Assembly: GCF_000247995.1 (NCBI RefSeq)
Contig: NZ_BAFE01000094.1
Span: 1-64,000 of the forward strand
DNA length: 64,000 bases
Source: Mobilicoccus pelagius NBRC 104925
GTDB taxonomy: Bacteria; Actinomycetota; Actinomycetes; Actinomycetales; Dermatophilaceae
Direction: 5' to 3'
Shown here: one piece after another, positions 48,433 to 58,764 of the stretch
Numbering within the stretch: position 1 is the stretch's first letter
Layout of the letters: every line of letters starts with the position of its first letter
Notes under the pieces: model-generated
The model's input: only the letters and a program-made list of their open reading frames with translations
What the model was told of the DNA's origin: nothing
Databases searched by the model: none
Translations under genes and position numbers: made by a program

Positions 48433-49965
48433 TCAGTGCGCGAGGTGGCGGGGCCGCTGGTAGAAGAGCGCCGCGACCCACGCGATGAGCAGGACGGTGG
48501 CAGGCAGGAGCATCGTCTCGGCGAGTGCCCGGGCGAACTGGTCGGCCACGGCCGGGGGCATGGCGCCACCGCCGCCGCCCATCGCCGCGGCCCCGGCCCC
48601 TTCTCCGGCGCCGGGGAGGCGGGCGGCGATGCGTGCCTGCATGAGCGCGGCGATCGCGGCGCTGCCGAGGACGGAGCCGATCTGGCGGGTCGTGTTGTAG
48701 ACGCCGGAGCCGGCGCCCGCGAGCTCGCGGGGCAGGTTGCGGCTCGCGGACGTCGCGAGCGGGCCCCACACCAGCGAGCTGAACGTGCCGATCGCGACCG
48801 CGTTCAGGAGGATCGCCCATGTAGGCGACCCGGGGACCATGAGGCGGGTGAGCGCGAAGATGCTCACCGACCAGCCGAGGATGCCGATGCCCGCGAGGAT
48901 GCGCGGGTGGGTGTTGTCGACGAGCTTGCCGACGGGGCGGGCGAGGACGAGCGACATCACGGCCTGCGGGGCGAGCAGCAGCGCCGCGCCCGTCGGCGGG
49001 AGGCCGCGAACGGCCTGGGCGTAGATCGTGAACGGGAACGCGAACGCCGTGACGGAGAACCCGACCGCGGTGATCGCGATGTTCGACAGGGAGAAGTTGC
49101 GGTCGCGGAACAGGGAGAGCGGCACGAGCGGCTCGGTGCGCACCCGCGACTGCCACCACACGAACGCGACGAGGAGGACGGTGCCGACGGCGAGGAGCAG
49201 CGGCACGGAGATCGGGCCGACGATCGTGCCCCAGTCGTAGGTCGAGCCCTCCTGGAGGGCGAACACGCCGCAGAAGAGGCCCACGGCCGAGAGGGTGACG
49301 CCGACCCAGTCGAAGCTGCGGGCGTGGGTGGTGAGGTCGGGGACGAGTCGCCAGGCGAGGACCATCCCGAGGACGCCTACGGGCACGTTGACGAAGAAGA
49401 TCCACTCCCAGCCGAGGGCGTCGATGAGGAACCCGCCGAGGATCGGGCCGACGAGGGCGGCGATGCCGGCCGTCGCACCCCACAGGGCCATGGCGCCGCC
49501 GCGGCGGTCCGGCGGGAACGTGCGAGTGATGACAGACATCGTCTGCGGCGTCATGAGCGAGGCGCCGAGTCCCTGGACGACGCGGGCGACGACGAGGCCG
49601 GTGATCGACCCGGTGAGTCCGCACCACAGCGAGGACAGGGTGAACACGGCGAGACCGGCGATGTAGACGCGCTTGGGGCCGACGAGGTCGCCGAGACGGC
49701 CCGTGATGAGGAGCGGGACGGCGTAGGCGAGGAGGTAGGCGCTCGTCACCCACAGCACCTCGGTGATGCCGGCGTGGAAGTGCGACATGAGCGCGGGCGT
49801 CGCGATCGAGACGATCGTCGAGTCGACGAGGATCATGAAGAACCCCAGGACGAGCGCCCACAGGGCGGGCCACGGGTTCTCGGGGGCGCCGTCCTCGGCC
49901 GGGTGACCCTGGCGGGGCTGCGGGGCGGGCGGGGTCGTCCCGCCCGTCGACATGTTCTCGGCCAC
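48433..49965 (-). CDS. DHA2-family drug/H+ exporter (EmrB/QacA type)
   Basis: A 510-residue 14-helix transporter. FFMILVDSTIVSIATPAL is motif D1, ITGRLGDLVGPKRVYI motif A, and ATAGIAALVGPILGGFLID motif C, all typical of drug antiporters. The GTG at 49965 is preferred because GGAGG lies about six bases upstream; an ATG four codons in is the alternative. A Gly/Met-rich loop near the C-terminus is family-variable. A GGGGAC-GT-GTCCCC palindrome 61 bases upstream could bind a regulator. The exported compound is unknown. Confidence 0.88.
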   Translation of the reverse strand: MAENMSTGGTTPPAPQPRQGHPAEDGAPENPWPALWALVLGFFMILVDSTIVSIATPALMSHFHAGITEVLWVTSAYLLAYAVPLLITGRLGDLVGPKRVYIAGLAVFTLSSLWCGLTGSITGLVVARVVQGLGASLMTPQTMSVITRTFPPDRRGGAMALWGATAGIAALVGPILGGFLIDALGWEWIFFVNVPVGVLGMVLAWRLVPDLTTHARSFDWVGVTLSAVGLFCGVFALQEGSTYDWGTIVGPISVPLLLAVGTVLLVAFVWWQSRVRTEPLVPLSLFRDRNFSLSNIAITAVGFSVTAFAFPFTIYAQAVRGLPPTGAALLLAPQAVMSLVLARPVGKLVDNTHPRILAGIGILGWSVSIFALTRLMVPGSPTWAILLNAVAIGTFSSLVWGPLATSASRNLPRELAGAGSGVYNTTRQIGSVLGSAAIAALMQARIAARLPGAGEGAGAAAMGGGGGAMPPAVADQFARALAETMLLPATVLLIAWVAALFYQRPRHLAH

Positions 49966-50025
49966 GGGCCCTCCGTCGGTCGTCGTGTGGTGGGCGGCGT
50001 GCGGGCGACGGCGCGCACACCGATG

Positions 50026-50039
50026 GGGGACGTGTCCCC
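50026..50039. promoter_or_regulatory. Short palindrome upstream of the DHA2 exporter
   Basis: GGGGAC-GT-GTCCCC, a perfect 6-bp-arm dyad in the promoter region. No regulator gene is adjacent, so its role is uncertain. Confidence 0.35.
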
Positions 50040-50213
50040 GACGTTGCAGGGTACGCCCGCGGGGGCATGCGTCGCGGACACGGCCGGACGCGCGTGGGTT
50101 CGGCCGTCGCGCGGTGTGACCGGTCGCGGTGTCGGGCGCGGGAGGGCGCAGGTGGTCGGCCGAGGGGGCGGGGCGTGGTCGGTCGGGTCGGCCGGTGGGA
50201 TCGCCCGGCCGGG

Positions 50214-51119
50214 TCAGGGAGTGGGCGCGTCGACGAGGCCGAGGGCGACGAGGTCGGCGAGGGGGGCCTTCACGTCGCTGGACCCGAACGAGGTGAAGGA
50301 GGCGCGGACGACCATCGCCCGTGAGGCTTCGAGGGCTCGGATGCGTCGGCCGACCTCGGCCCCGTCGCGGTCGGCGAGGATCTCGACGAGGTGCTCGCGT
50401 AGTCCGCCGCGGTCGGTGTCGACGCCCTGACGTGCGGCGTCGACGGCGAGGAAGAGGTTGCAGAACCCGTGCCGCTCGAAACCGGTCGCGGGGTCGGTGT
50501 GGCGGATGGCCCGGTGGAGGCCGCCGGTGGCCTTGAACGGCAGGTGGCGGGTGACGGCACCGAGGATGGCGTCGGCGAGTTCCTCCTCGCCGGGGTGGAG
50601 CTCGGCGTGGACCCCGCCGGTGCGGAACTTCGCGTCGAAGTCGGAGTCCGCGAGGGCGTCGAGCACGTCGGGTCGTCGTTCGTCTCGGGGAACCTCGACG
50701 TAGATCTCGGTGGTGCCCACCCCGGCCTCGTCGAGCGCGGTCGCGAGGAGGCGGGGCAGGTGTCGCGGGGTGACGTCGTCCGTCAGGGCGACCTCCGCGC
50801 CGGCGAGCCAGACGGCGGGGATGGTGAGCGCCTGACGGAGGGCGTCGCCGAGGACGTCGGGCGAGGGTGCCGTGAGGGCGAACCACAGGGCGTCCCGGGG
50901 AAGGTCTGCGGTGAGGGCGGCGAGCTCGTCGAGGCGGTCGGCGGGGGCGATGAGCGGGCCGAGGAACGCGCGGTGGGACGCCCAGGATCCGTCGATGTGG
51001 GCGGCGAGTGCCGCCTCGAGGGTGAGGTCGCCGGGCGGGAAGAGGGCCGTGTCGTCGCAGAGGCGTTCGAGGTGGGGCGGGATCATGTACGTGCGGGGGT
51101 CGGCGACGTGCTCGCTCAT
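50214..51119 (-). CDS. Uncharacterised conserved-looking protein
   Basis: A 301-residue soluble protein that I cannot assign. It has no signal peptide or membrane segment. Features include YMIPPHLERLCDDTALFPPGD near the start, IYVEVPRDERRPDVLDAL in the middle, and KFRTGGVHAELHPGEEELADAI followed by HLPFKATGGLHRAIRH and GFCNLFLAVDAAR. The alternation of strands and helices with acidic/His residues at strand ends looks like a TIM-barrel-type fold. The ATG at 51119 follows AGGAGG with ideal spacing, and codon use is normal, so it is a real gene. Confidence 0.65.
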   Translation of the reverse strand: MSEHVADPRTYMIPPHLERLCDDTALFPPGDLTLEAALAAHIDGSWASHRAFLGPLIAPADRLDELAALTADLPRDALWFALTAPSPDVLGDALRQALTIPAVWLAGAEVALTDDVTPRHLPRLLATALDEAGVGTTEIYVEVPRDERRPDVLDALADSDFDAKFRTGGVHAELHPGEEELADAILGAVTRHLPFKATGGLHRAIRHTDPATGFERHGFCNLFLAVDAARQGVDTDRGGLREHLVEILADRDGAEVGRRIRALEASRAMVVRASFTSFGSSDVKAPLADLVALGLVDAPTP

Positions 51120-51408
51120 CGGGCACCTCCTGGTCCGGGCGCCGCGACGACGCACCCGACGTGAACGGTTCCGCGGCCGGTCGTGCGTCAGGTCGGCCGG
51201 CGGTGTCCTCCTCCGGCGACCGGGTGGGTCGTCAGGGGTGTCACGGTGAGTCGACCTTAGCGGCCGGGGACCCTGCCGGAGGAGGACTCCGGAGAAGTCG
51301 TCCGATCCGTCCCCGCCGCTCCGCGCTCGTCGCGTCGTCACGGCCGTCGGTGGGTGCGTCGTCCTCGTCCACGGCCCTGCCCGGGTGCGAGCGACCGACG
51401 CCTCTCCC

Positions 51409-52005
51409 CTACGTCCCGCCGGAGGAGCGGCGCGTCTGCGCCCACCGGGTCTTGAGGCGGCCCCAGAGCGTGGGGATCGGTGCGCCGACCTCGAGGGTGT
51501 GGACCGTGACGTCGCCGAAGACGGTGACGCCGTGGACGACGACGGTATGGGTGTGGGGCACGTCCGTGGAGCAGCCCGGGTGGACCGTCGCATCGCCGAA
51601 GACCGTCGTCGTCCGCATCTGCACGTCCACCCCGGGCGGCACGACGAGCCGGACGTCGCCGAACAGCATGTCCGTGCGGAGCTCGACGACGTCGGCGTCG
51701 AGGATCGCCTCCCGGAGGTCGAGGGTGAGGTCGCCGAACAGGAGGGATACGGAGGTGTGGGGAGCGACGCGGAACCGGCCGGAGCGTCGGGCGTCGCCGA
51801 ACACCGTGACGATGTGCGTCTCCGGTGGGGGTGCCGCCGGGAGGGTGCCGCCGTCGTGGACGACGATCTCGCCGTGACGCACCGCGGGGGCAGGGGGCTG
51901 CACACCGTCGGGGCGGATCACCGGCATCGAGTCCTTCGACGGTACTCCGTGCGGGCGGCCGGGGACGACGTCCTGGGGACCGTCGGGGGCGTGGGCGTCG
52001 CTCAT
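51409..52005 (-). CDS. FGD-repeat protein (LiaF/DUF1707-C-terminal-like beta domain)
   Basis: A 198-residue soluble protein. A 60-residue Pro-rich disordered start precedes a beta domain with four VFGD/LFGD turns: IVTVFGDARRSG, LLFGDLTLDLREA, MLFGDVRLVVP and TVFGDATVHP, with another in VTVFGDVTVH. Such repeats occur in LiaF-like cell-envelope response proteins and in the C-terminal part of DUF1707 proteins. It lacks the LiaF membrane helices, so it may act in the cytoplasm. Partner and ligand are unknown. Confidence 0.6.
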   Translation of the reverse strand: MSDAHAPDGPQDVVPGRPHGVPSKDSMPVIRPDGVQPPAPAVRHGEIVVHDGGTLPAAPPPETHIVTVFGDARRSGRFRVAPHTSVSLLFGDLTLDLREAILDADVVELRTDMLFGDVRLVVPPGVDVQMRTTTVFGDATVHPGCSTDVPHTHTVVVHGVTVFGDVTVHTLEVGAPIPTLWGRLKTRWAQTRRSSGGT

Positions 52006-52090
52006 GTCCCCGAGCATAGGGATCCGCCGGGGGAGGTGCCCCGAGGCGCAGGGAGTCGATCCCCGCGTCCTGGGCGTCGCCGGGTGCGCG

Positions 52091-53971
52091 TCAACCCAGG
52101 CACGTGTCGACGTAGCACCAGCGCCAGGCCTCGCCGTCCTCGAAGGAGCGTATGACGGGGTGGCCGGTCTCCTCGAAGTGGCGGGTCGCGTGGCGGCCGA
52201 CGGAGGAGTCGCAGCAGCCGACGTACCCGCACGAGAGGCAGAGGCGCAGGTGCACGGGGTCGTCCCCGGACTCCTCGCACTCGAGGCAGGTCTCGCTGAG
52301 GGGCCGCGGGTGGCGGCGCTTGGCGCGGCGGAGGTGCTCGCAGCCCCCGCCGCTGCCCTCGGGGGCGACGAGGTCGGCTGCGGCGGACCACCGTTCCATG
52401 CGCTCCTCGAGACGCAGGAGCATCGACTCCTCGAGGTCGAGCGTCGAGAGGATCCGGACGAGGACCTCGTTGTCGGCCTCGCCCGCGTCGCGCGCCCGGA
52501 GGATCTCCTTGCGTTCGACGTCGATGATCGCGAGTCGGGTGCGCCGGTAGGCCTCGCCGGGCATCTCCTTCTCGTCGAGGCCGCCGCGGAGCTGCTCCCA
52601 CGCGCTGTTGACGCTGCGCGTGGCGCGACCGCGGAGGTCCTCGAGGGCCTGCTCGGAGATGGCCGTGTCGGGGTCGGACTGGATGCGGTCGAGCTCGACG
52701 AGTCCGGCGTCGACGGCGCGGCGGAGGACGGCGCTGCCCTGGAGGGCGTCGGCGCGCGGGTCGGGGCCCTGAGCGCCGAGGCGGCGCGCGACGATCGGCA
52801 GCGTCGGCCCCTGGATGAGCAGGGTGCCGGCGACGACGACCATCGCGACGAGTTCGACGACCTCCCGGTGGGGGGTCTCGGGCGGGAGGGTGAACACGGC
52901 GGCGAGGGTGACGACGCCACGCATGCCGGCGAAGGAGACGACGCCGAGCTCACCCTTCGTCATCCTCTCGCCGCGCCGGTCGGGCACGTTGAGGAGCCAC
53001 GCCATCGCGAAGATCCACACGGGCCGCACGAGGACGACGGTGAGGAGCACCGCGACGCAGAGGGCGGTGATCGTGCCGCGGCCGAGATGGGAGGCGCGCA
53101 GTGAACCGAGGACGACCGCGAGCTGGAGGCCGGAGAGGAGGAACACGGAGTTCTCGAGGAAGAACTGCACCGTGCTCCAGTTGAGGCGGGTGGCGAGCCG
53201 AGCCGTGGCGCTCTGCTGCACCGGCGACTCGTGCGCGATGAGGAGACCGGCGACGACGACGGCGAGCACGCCGGAGCCGTGGACGGCCTCGGCGGGCAGG
53301 AACGCGATCCACGGGGTGATGAGGGAGATCGCGGTGCTCGTCACCTGCTCGTCGGTGTGGGCGTGCATCCAGCCGACGAGGCGGGCGACGACGACCCCGA
53401 CGACGAGGCCGCCGACGATCGACAGCACGAACGCGAGTCCGAGGTCGCGGGCGGTGACGCGCCCGACGATCGCCGCGGTCGTCGTGTGGAGGAGGACGAT
53501 GGCCGTCGCGTCGTTGACGAGCGATTCGCTCTCGAGGACGGTGACGAGACGCCGCGGCAGCCCGACGCGGCGGCCGACGGCGGTCGCGGCCACGGCGTCG
53601 GGCGGGCCGACGACGGCGCCCATCGCGAGGGCCACTGCGGCCGGCACGGGCAGGAGCCACAGTCCGACGGCGCCGACGGCGAGGGTCGTGACGATGACGA
53701 GTCCGACGGAGAGGACGAGCACCGCCCGCCACTCGTGCTTGAAGTCGGGGAGGCTCACCTGGATCGCCGCCGCGTAGAGCAGCGGCGGGAGGAGCCCGGT
53801 GAGGATGAGGTCGGGGCTGAGCGGCGGGTGCGGCAGGAACGGCAGGAAGCTCGCGACGAGCCCGAGGGCGGTGAGCACGAGTGGCGCCGGGAGCCCGCGG
53901 CTCCGGCACCAGGACGCCACCACGATCACCGTGATGACGAAGATCAGCAACCACCCGGCGGACTCCTCCAT
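52091..53971 (-). CDS. Na+/H+ antiporter (NhaP-type) fused to a ZnF-UBP domain
   Basis: A 626-residue protein. Residues 1 to about 400 form a CPA1 antiporter with 12 helices, including VVGPPDAVAATAVG and ESLVNDATAIVLLH, which contain the ion-binding Asp of NhaP/NHE proteins. A charged cytoplasmic region follows. The last 85 residues are a UBP-type zinc finger: CEHL, CLECEES, CLSCGYVGC, HATRHFEETGHPV. In eukaryotes this finger binds the ubiquitin tail; in bacteria its ligand is unknown. The ATG at 53971 immediately precedes the first helix. It probably exchanges cytoplasmic Na+ for protons. Confidence 0.88.
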   Translation of the reverse strand: MEESAGWLLIFVITVIVVASWCRSRGLPAPLVLTALGLVASFLPFLPHPPLSPDLILTGLLPPLLYAAAIQVSLPDFKHEWRAVLVLSVGLVIVTTLAVGAVGLWLLPVPAAVALAMGAVVGPPDAVAATAVGRRVGLPRRLVTVLESESLVNDATAIVLLHTTTAAIVGRVTARDLGLAFVLSIVGGLVVGVVVARLVGWMHAHTDEQVTSTAISLITPWIAFLPAEAVHGSGVLAVVVAGLLIAHESPVQQSATARLATRLNWSTVQFFLENSVFLLSGLQLAVVLGSLRASHLGRGTITALCVAVLLTVVLVRPVWIFAMAWLLNVPDRRGERMTKGELGVVSFAGMRGVVTLAAVFTLPPETPHREVVELVAMVVVAGTLLIQGPTLPIVARRLGAQGPDPRADALQGSAVLRRAVDAGLVELDRIQSDPDTAISEQALEDLRGRATRSVNSAWEQLRGGLDEKEMPGEAYRRTRLAIIDVERKEILRARDAGEADNEVLVRILSTLDLEESMLLRLEERMERWSAAADLVAPEGSGGGCEHLRRAKRRHPRPLSETCLECEESGDDPVHLRLCLSCGYVGCCDSSVGRHATRHFEETGHPVIRSFEDGEAWRWCYVDTCLG

Positions 53972-53991
53972 GGGCGTGAGGGTACGGGTAG

Positions 53992-55158
<1,167 letters not shown>

Positions 55159-55177
55159 TCCGCCCTACCCTGGGACG

Positions 55178-56038
55178 ATGAGGACGTCGACCCCGCGGCT
55201 CGTCGCCACCGATCTCGACGGCACGCTGCTCGATCCGCACGGGCACGTCACGGAGTTCACCCGTGACGTGCTCGCGCGCGTGTGGGAGCGGGGCGTCGAG
55301 ACCCTCTTCGTCACGGCGCGGCCGCCACGGTGGATCGACGTGCTCGCCGATGCGGTCGGCGGTCACGGGTACGCGATCTGCGCCAACGGCGCGTTCCTCT
55401 ACGACGTGCACGCGCGCGAGGTGGTCCGCACCGATCTCCTCGACGTCGCCGTCGTCCGTGATCTCGTCGTCGACCTGCGCGCGGCGCTCCCGGGCATCGG
55501 GTTCGCGCTCGAGCACGCGGGCGGGATGCACCGCGAGGAGGCCTACGGGACGGTCGATCTCGCGCTCGCCGGGCCGAGCGCGACGTGTGGTCCGCTCGAC
55601 GGGCCCGAGGTCTGCGGGCTCGACGGCGTGGGCAAGCTCCTCGCCCGTCTCACGACCGACGACCCGTCCGCCGATCTCGGCCCCTCGCCGGAGACCCCCG
55701 AGGGGCTCGCGTTCCTCGAGCGGGTGCGTGAGGTCGTCGGTGAGCGGGCCGTCGTCAACTACTCCGGCGCGTGCGGGCTCGCCGAGATCGGCCCCGCGGG
55801 CGTGAGCAAGGCGAGCGCCCTCGCCGCCTGGTGCGAGGGGCGCGGCATCGACGCGGCGGAGGTGTGGGCGTTCGGCGACATGCCGAACGACATCCCCATG
55901 CTCACGTGGGCCGGACGCTCCTTCGCGGTGGCGGGTGCCCCGCCGGAGGTGCGCGACGCCGCGACCGACATGTGCGGCTCGAACGCGGAGGACGGCGTCG
56001 CCCGCGCCCTCCTGCCCCTCCTCGACCCCACCGGGTGA
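55178..56038 (+). CDS. Cof-type HAD-IIB phosphatase
   Basis: A 286-residue HAD hydrolase. Motif I is VATDLDGTLLD, motif II VTARPPR, and motif IV WAFGDMPNDIPMLTWAG. A cap domain lies between motifs II and III, as in HAD-IIB/Cof proteins acting on sugar phosphates or cofactors such as FMN. KASALAAWCEGRGI is the conserved Lys region. It begins 19 bases after asd and probably shares its transcript, without an obvious metabolic link. Confidence 0.9.
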   Translation: MRTSTPRLVATDLDGTLLDPHGHVTEFTRDVLARVWERGVETLFVTARPPRWIDVLADAVGGHGYAICANGAFLYDVHAREVVRTDLLDVAVVRDLVVDLRAALPGIGFALEHAGGMHREEAYGTVDLALAGPSATCGPLDGPEVCGLDGVGKLLARLTTDDPSADLGPSPETPEGLAFLERVREVVGERAVVNYSGACGLAEIGPAGVSKASALAAWCEGRGIDAAEVWAFGDMPNDIPMLTWAGRSFAVAGAPPEVRDAATDMCGSNAEDGVARALLPLLDPTG

Positions 56039-56120
56039 CGCGCGGCGCCGAGGAGCGGGGTCGAGGAACGGCCGGGGGCGTGGGAGCGGGGACCGCAACG
56101 ACGGCCCCGGATGGCTGCCG

Positions 56121-57146
56121 TCAGGGGCGGCGGCCGACCTCCCCGTAGTTCGCGATGTCGCGGCCGGAGCCGTTGCGGGAGTCACGGTCGAGGTAGAGAC
56201 GGATCGAGCGGCCGACGGTGCCGAGGATCGGGACCGACCGCGTCGGCCGGGCCTGCGGGGAGGCGCTCGTGAAGCACGCGCCCGCGTCCACGCGGGAGAC
56301 CGAACCCCAGCCGCGGTTCACGAGGACGCGCTTCGTCACGCGTGGCCGCTCCGTGCGGGGCACCGTGTACTCGACGAGGCGGCCGCCGTCGAGGCCGACG
56401 AGGACGTCGGCGCGGGCGCCGCGGACGGTGGTCTCCCGGGTCCACGTGAGCGATCGCACGCTGCGGAACCCGGCCGTGGCCGCGTGCGGACCGGTGCGGA
56501 CGACGGCGTCACCTGCCGCGTTCGGGCCGAACACGTACCGGTCGAGCCGGTCGCCTCGGAGCGCGAAGAGGAACGGGGCGTCCTCCGTGCCCGGCACGGC
56601 GATGTCGCGGACGGCGTTCCAGCCGTGTCCGACGCGGACGGGACGCGCGGCCTTCCACGTCGTCGCGGCGTGGGCCGTGGGCACGCTCGTGTCGTCGGTG
56701 CCGACGACGCCACCGACGGGGGTGGCCGTCACCCGCACCGACTCCATGACGCCGTCTGGGCGCACGACGAGGGAGACCATCGACGCGGAGGAGTCCGTTT
56801 CGTCGAACCCGACCGGCTCGACGAACCGCGGTGCCGGGGAGATGCGCCACCCCGCGTAGGGGGCCGCCGCGAAGCGACGGTCGGCGTAGACGAGCGAGGT
56901 GACGATCCCGTCACGGCCCGTCGTCGTGTACTCGGCGAGGCAGTTGCGCGGCAGCGGTGTGCGGGCGGCGAGTGCCGGAGCGGCCGTCGCCCCGGCCGTG
57001 GCGGCCGTGGCACTCGTGGCGACGGAGGTGGTCGTCGGGGCCGCGTCCGCGGGTGCGGCGGTGGCGAGACCGAGACCGAGGCCGAGGGTGAGGGCCACGG
57101 CTCCGGCGAGACGGGCGCGGGCGGGTCGGTGAGTGCGGTCGAGCAT
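56121..57146 (-). CDS. Secreted protein with a repeated beta-strand body
   Basis: A 341-residue protein with a clear Sec signal peptide: basic start, LAGAVALTLGLGLGLATA core and APADAAP cleavage region. The mature part begins with an Ala/Thr linker, then repeated short strands such as GWRISPAPRF, GHGWNAVRDIAVPG, FLFALRGDRLDRYVFG and VLVNRGWGSVSRV, which resemble blades of a tachylectin- or FG-GAP-like propeller. I do not recognise the family. Its ATG follows AAGGGGATTCG. It is probably extracellular and might bind carbohydrate. Confidence 0.6.
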   Translation of the reverse strand: MLDRTHRPARARLAGAVALTLGLGLGLATAAPADAAPTTTSVATSATAATAGATAAPALAARTPLPRNCLAEYTTTGRDGIVTSLVYADRRFAAAPYAGWRISPAPRFVEPVGFDETDSSASMVSLVVRPDGVMESVRVTATPVGGVVGTDDTSVPTAHAATTWKAARPVRVGHGWNAVRDIAVPGTEDAPFLFALRGDRLDRYVFGPNAAGDAVVRTGPHAATAGFRSVRSLTWTRETTVRGARADVLVGLDGGRLVEYTVPRTERPRVTKRVLVNRGWGSVSRVDAGACFTSASPQARPTRSVPILGTVGRSIRLYLDRDSRNGSGRDIANYGEVGRRP

Positions 57147-57465
57147 CGAATCCCCTTGGTCGGCAGCGGCATCCGAGCCGCCGGATGGTTCAGCGTACGT
57201 CGGGGTGGTGCCGCAGAGGAGTAGCCGATGAATCTCTCCCCGGGGCCGCCGGCATCTGCCGTCCCCGGCCCGCCCGCGCCCGGGGGACGAAGGTCACGAG
57301 CCGGTCTCGTCGAGGCTGCGATCCTGCCCCGGTCGGCGGGGCCCACCGCATCCGCGGGGGAGAACCTGGTTGAATCGGCTCCCGCGGCACTGCACGACGG
57401 CACGACCGCAACGCCCCCGGACGGGCCTTCCCCTGGGCCCGCCCCACGATCCGAGGACACCTGCC
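57147..57465. other. Divergent promoter region of the secreted protein and sugar importer genes
   Basis: The 319 bases contain no supported gene. A TTGAAT at about 57372 could be part of a -35 element for the importer operon, but spacing to a good -10 is unclear. No operator palindrome or riboswitch-like structure was recognised. Confidence 0.35.
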
Positions 57466-58764
57466 ATGACTCACCCGCTCACCGGTTCGCAGCTCAGCCG
57501 ACGTCGACTCCTCGGCCTCGGCGGTGGTCTCGCGGCAGCCGCGACGCTCGCCGCCTGCGGCGGCAACACCGGCCGCCCCGACCCGGCCGCGGCCCCGTCA
57601 GGCTCCTCCGCCGGCGGTCCGACGCTGCAGCAGTGGTACCACCAGTACGGTGAGGCGGGTACGCAAGAGGCCGTCAAGCGGTACGCCGCGTCCTACCCGG
57701 ACGCCACCGTCGACGTCACGTGGAAGCCGGGCGACTACGACCAGACTGTCGTCGCGACGCTCGTCACCGACAAGGCTCCCGACGTCTTCGAGTACGCGAA
57801 CGGCCCGACGATCGACATGATCCGCAGCGGTCAGGTCGCCGACCTCACCGACGTCTTCGGCGACGCGCTCGGCGACTTCAACCCGGCGCTCGTCAAGCGG
57901 GTCTCCCACCAGGGCCGCATCTGGGCCGTCCCGCAGGTGATGGACGTGCAGCTCCTCGTCTACCGCACGTCGATGTTCACCGAGGCCGGCGTCGCCCCGC
58001 CCACGACGATCGAGGAACTCGTCGAGGCGGCGGGCACCCTCACGAAGGGCAAGGTCAAGGGCCTGTTCCTCGGCAACGACGGCGGCGCCTCCCTCATGGG
58101 CGGCCCCATGCTCCGCTCGGCCGGGTTCGACTACCTCGACGACTCCGGCGCGTTCGGATTCGACGACCCTGCCGCGGCCAAGGCGCTCGGCGTGCTCCGC
58201 ACCCTCTTCACGAGTGGCCACCTCCTCCTCGGTGCCCCCAACGACTGGTTCGCGCCCGACGCGTTCACCCAGGGCCTCACGGCGATGCAGTTCACCGGTC
58301 TGTGGAACCTGCCCGACATCGCCAAGGCCGTCGGCGACGACTTCGGGGTGCTCCCGTGGCCGTCGATGTCCGGCGGGTCCCCCAATGTGACGATCGGTGC
58401 CTACAGCTCCTGCGTCTCCGCCAAGAGTCAGGACGTCGACGCGGCCAAGCAGTACGTCAAGTGGCTGTGGGTCGACGGTGCCGACAAGCAGGTCGACTTC
58501 GCGACGAGCTACGGACTCCACGTCCCCGCACGTCAGAGCATCGCCAAGCAGGCCGAGAAGCTCCGCACGGGTCCGGCGGCCGAGGCCGTCACCCTCGCGC
58601 AGCGGCACGGTTTCGCCCAGTCGCACCTGCTGTGGACGCCGAAGAGCACGACGGCGTTCACCGACATGATGTCGCGCATCGTCAAGAACGGTGCCGACCC
58701 GGCCAAGGAGATCGCGGGGCTCGAGAAGATCGTCGAGGCCGAACTGGCCCGCGTGAAGAAGTGA
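57466..58764 (+). CDS. Sugar ABC transporter substrate-binding lipoprotein (Tat-type signal)
   Basis: A 432-residue CUT1-type binding protein. The N-terminus has a twin-arginine motif (SRRRLLGLGG) followed by a lipobox ending at Cys31 (LAAC), indicating Tat export and lipid anchoring. The mature fold includes QWYHQYGEAGTQEAVKRYAASYP, VFEYANGPTIDMI and the C-terminal region FAQSHLLWTPKSTTAFTDMM, typical of family 1 sugar-binding proteins. It is the first gene of a three-gene importer. The substrate is probably an oligosaccharide, not determined. Confidence 0.9.
   Translation: MTHPLTGSQLSRRRLLGLGGGLAAAATLAACGGNTGRPDPAAAPSGSSAGGPTLQQWYHQYGEAGTQEAVKRYAASYPDATVDVTWKPGDYDQTVVATLVTDKAPDVFEYANGPTIDMIRSGQVADLTDVFGDALGDFNPALVKRVSHQGRIWAVPQVMDVQLLVYRTSMFTEAGVAPPTTIEELVEAAGTLTKGKVKGLFLGNDGGASLMGGPMLRSAGFDYLDDSGAFGFDDPAAAKALGVLRTLFTSGHLLLGAPNDWFAPDAFTQGLTAMQFTGLWNLPDIAKAVGDDFGVLPWPSMSGGSPNVTIGAYSSCVSAKSQDVDAAKQYVKWLWVDGADKQVDFATSYGLHVPARQSIAKQAEKLRTGPAAEAVTLAQRHGFAQSHLLWTPKSTTAFTDMMSRIVKNGADPAKEIAGLEKIVEAELARVKK

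Noticed and set aside
57228-57365. Small gene starting near 57228 before the sugar-binding protein
   Set aside because: Pro/Ala/Gly-only composition, no ribosome site and no domain.
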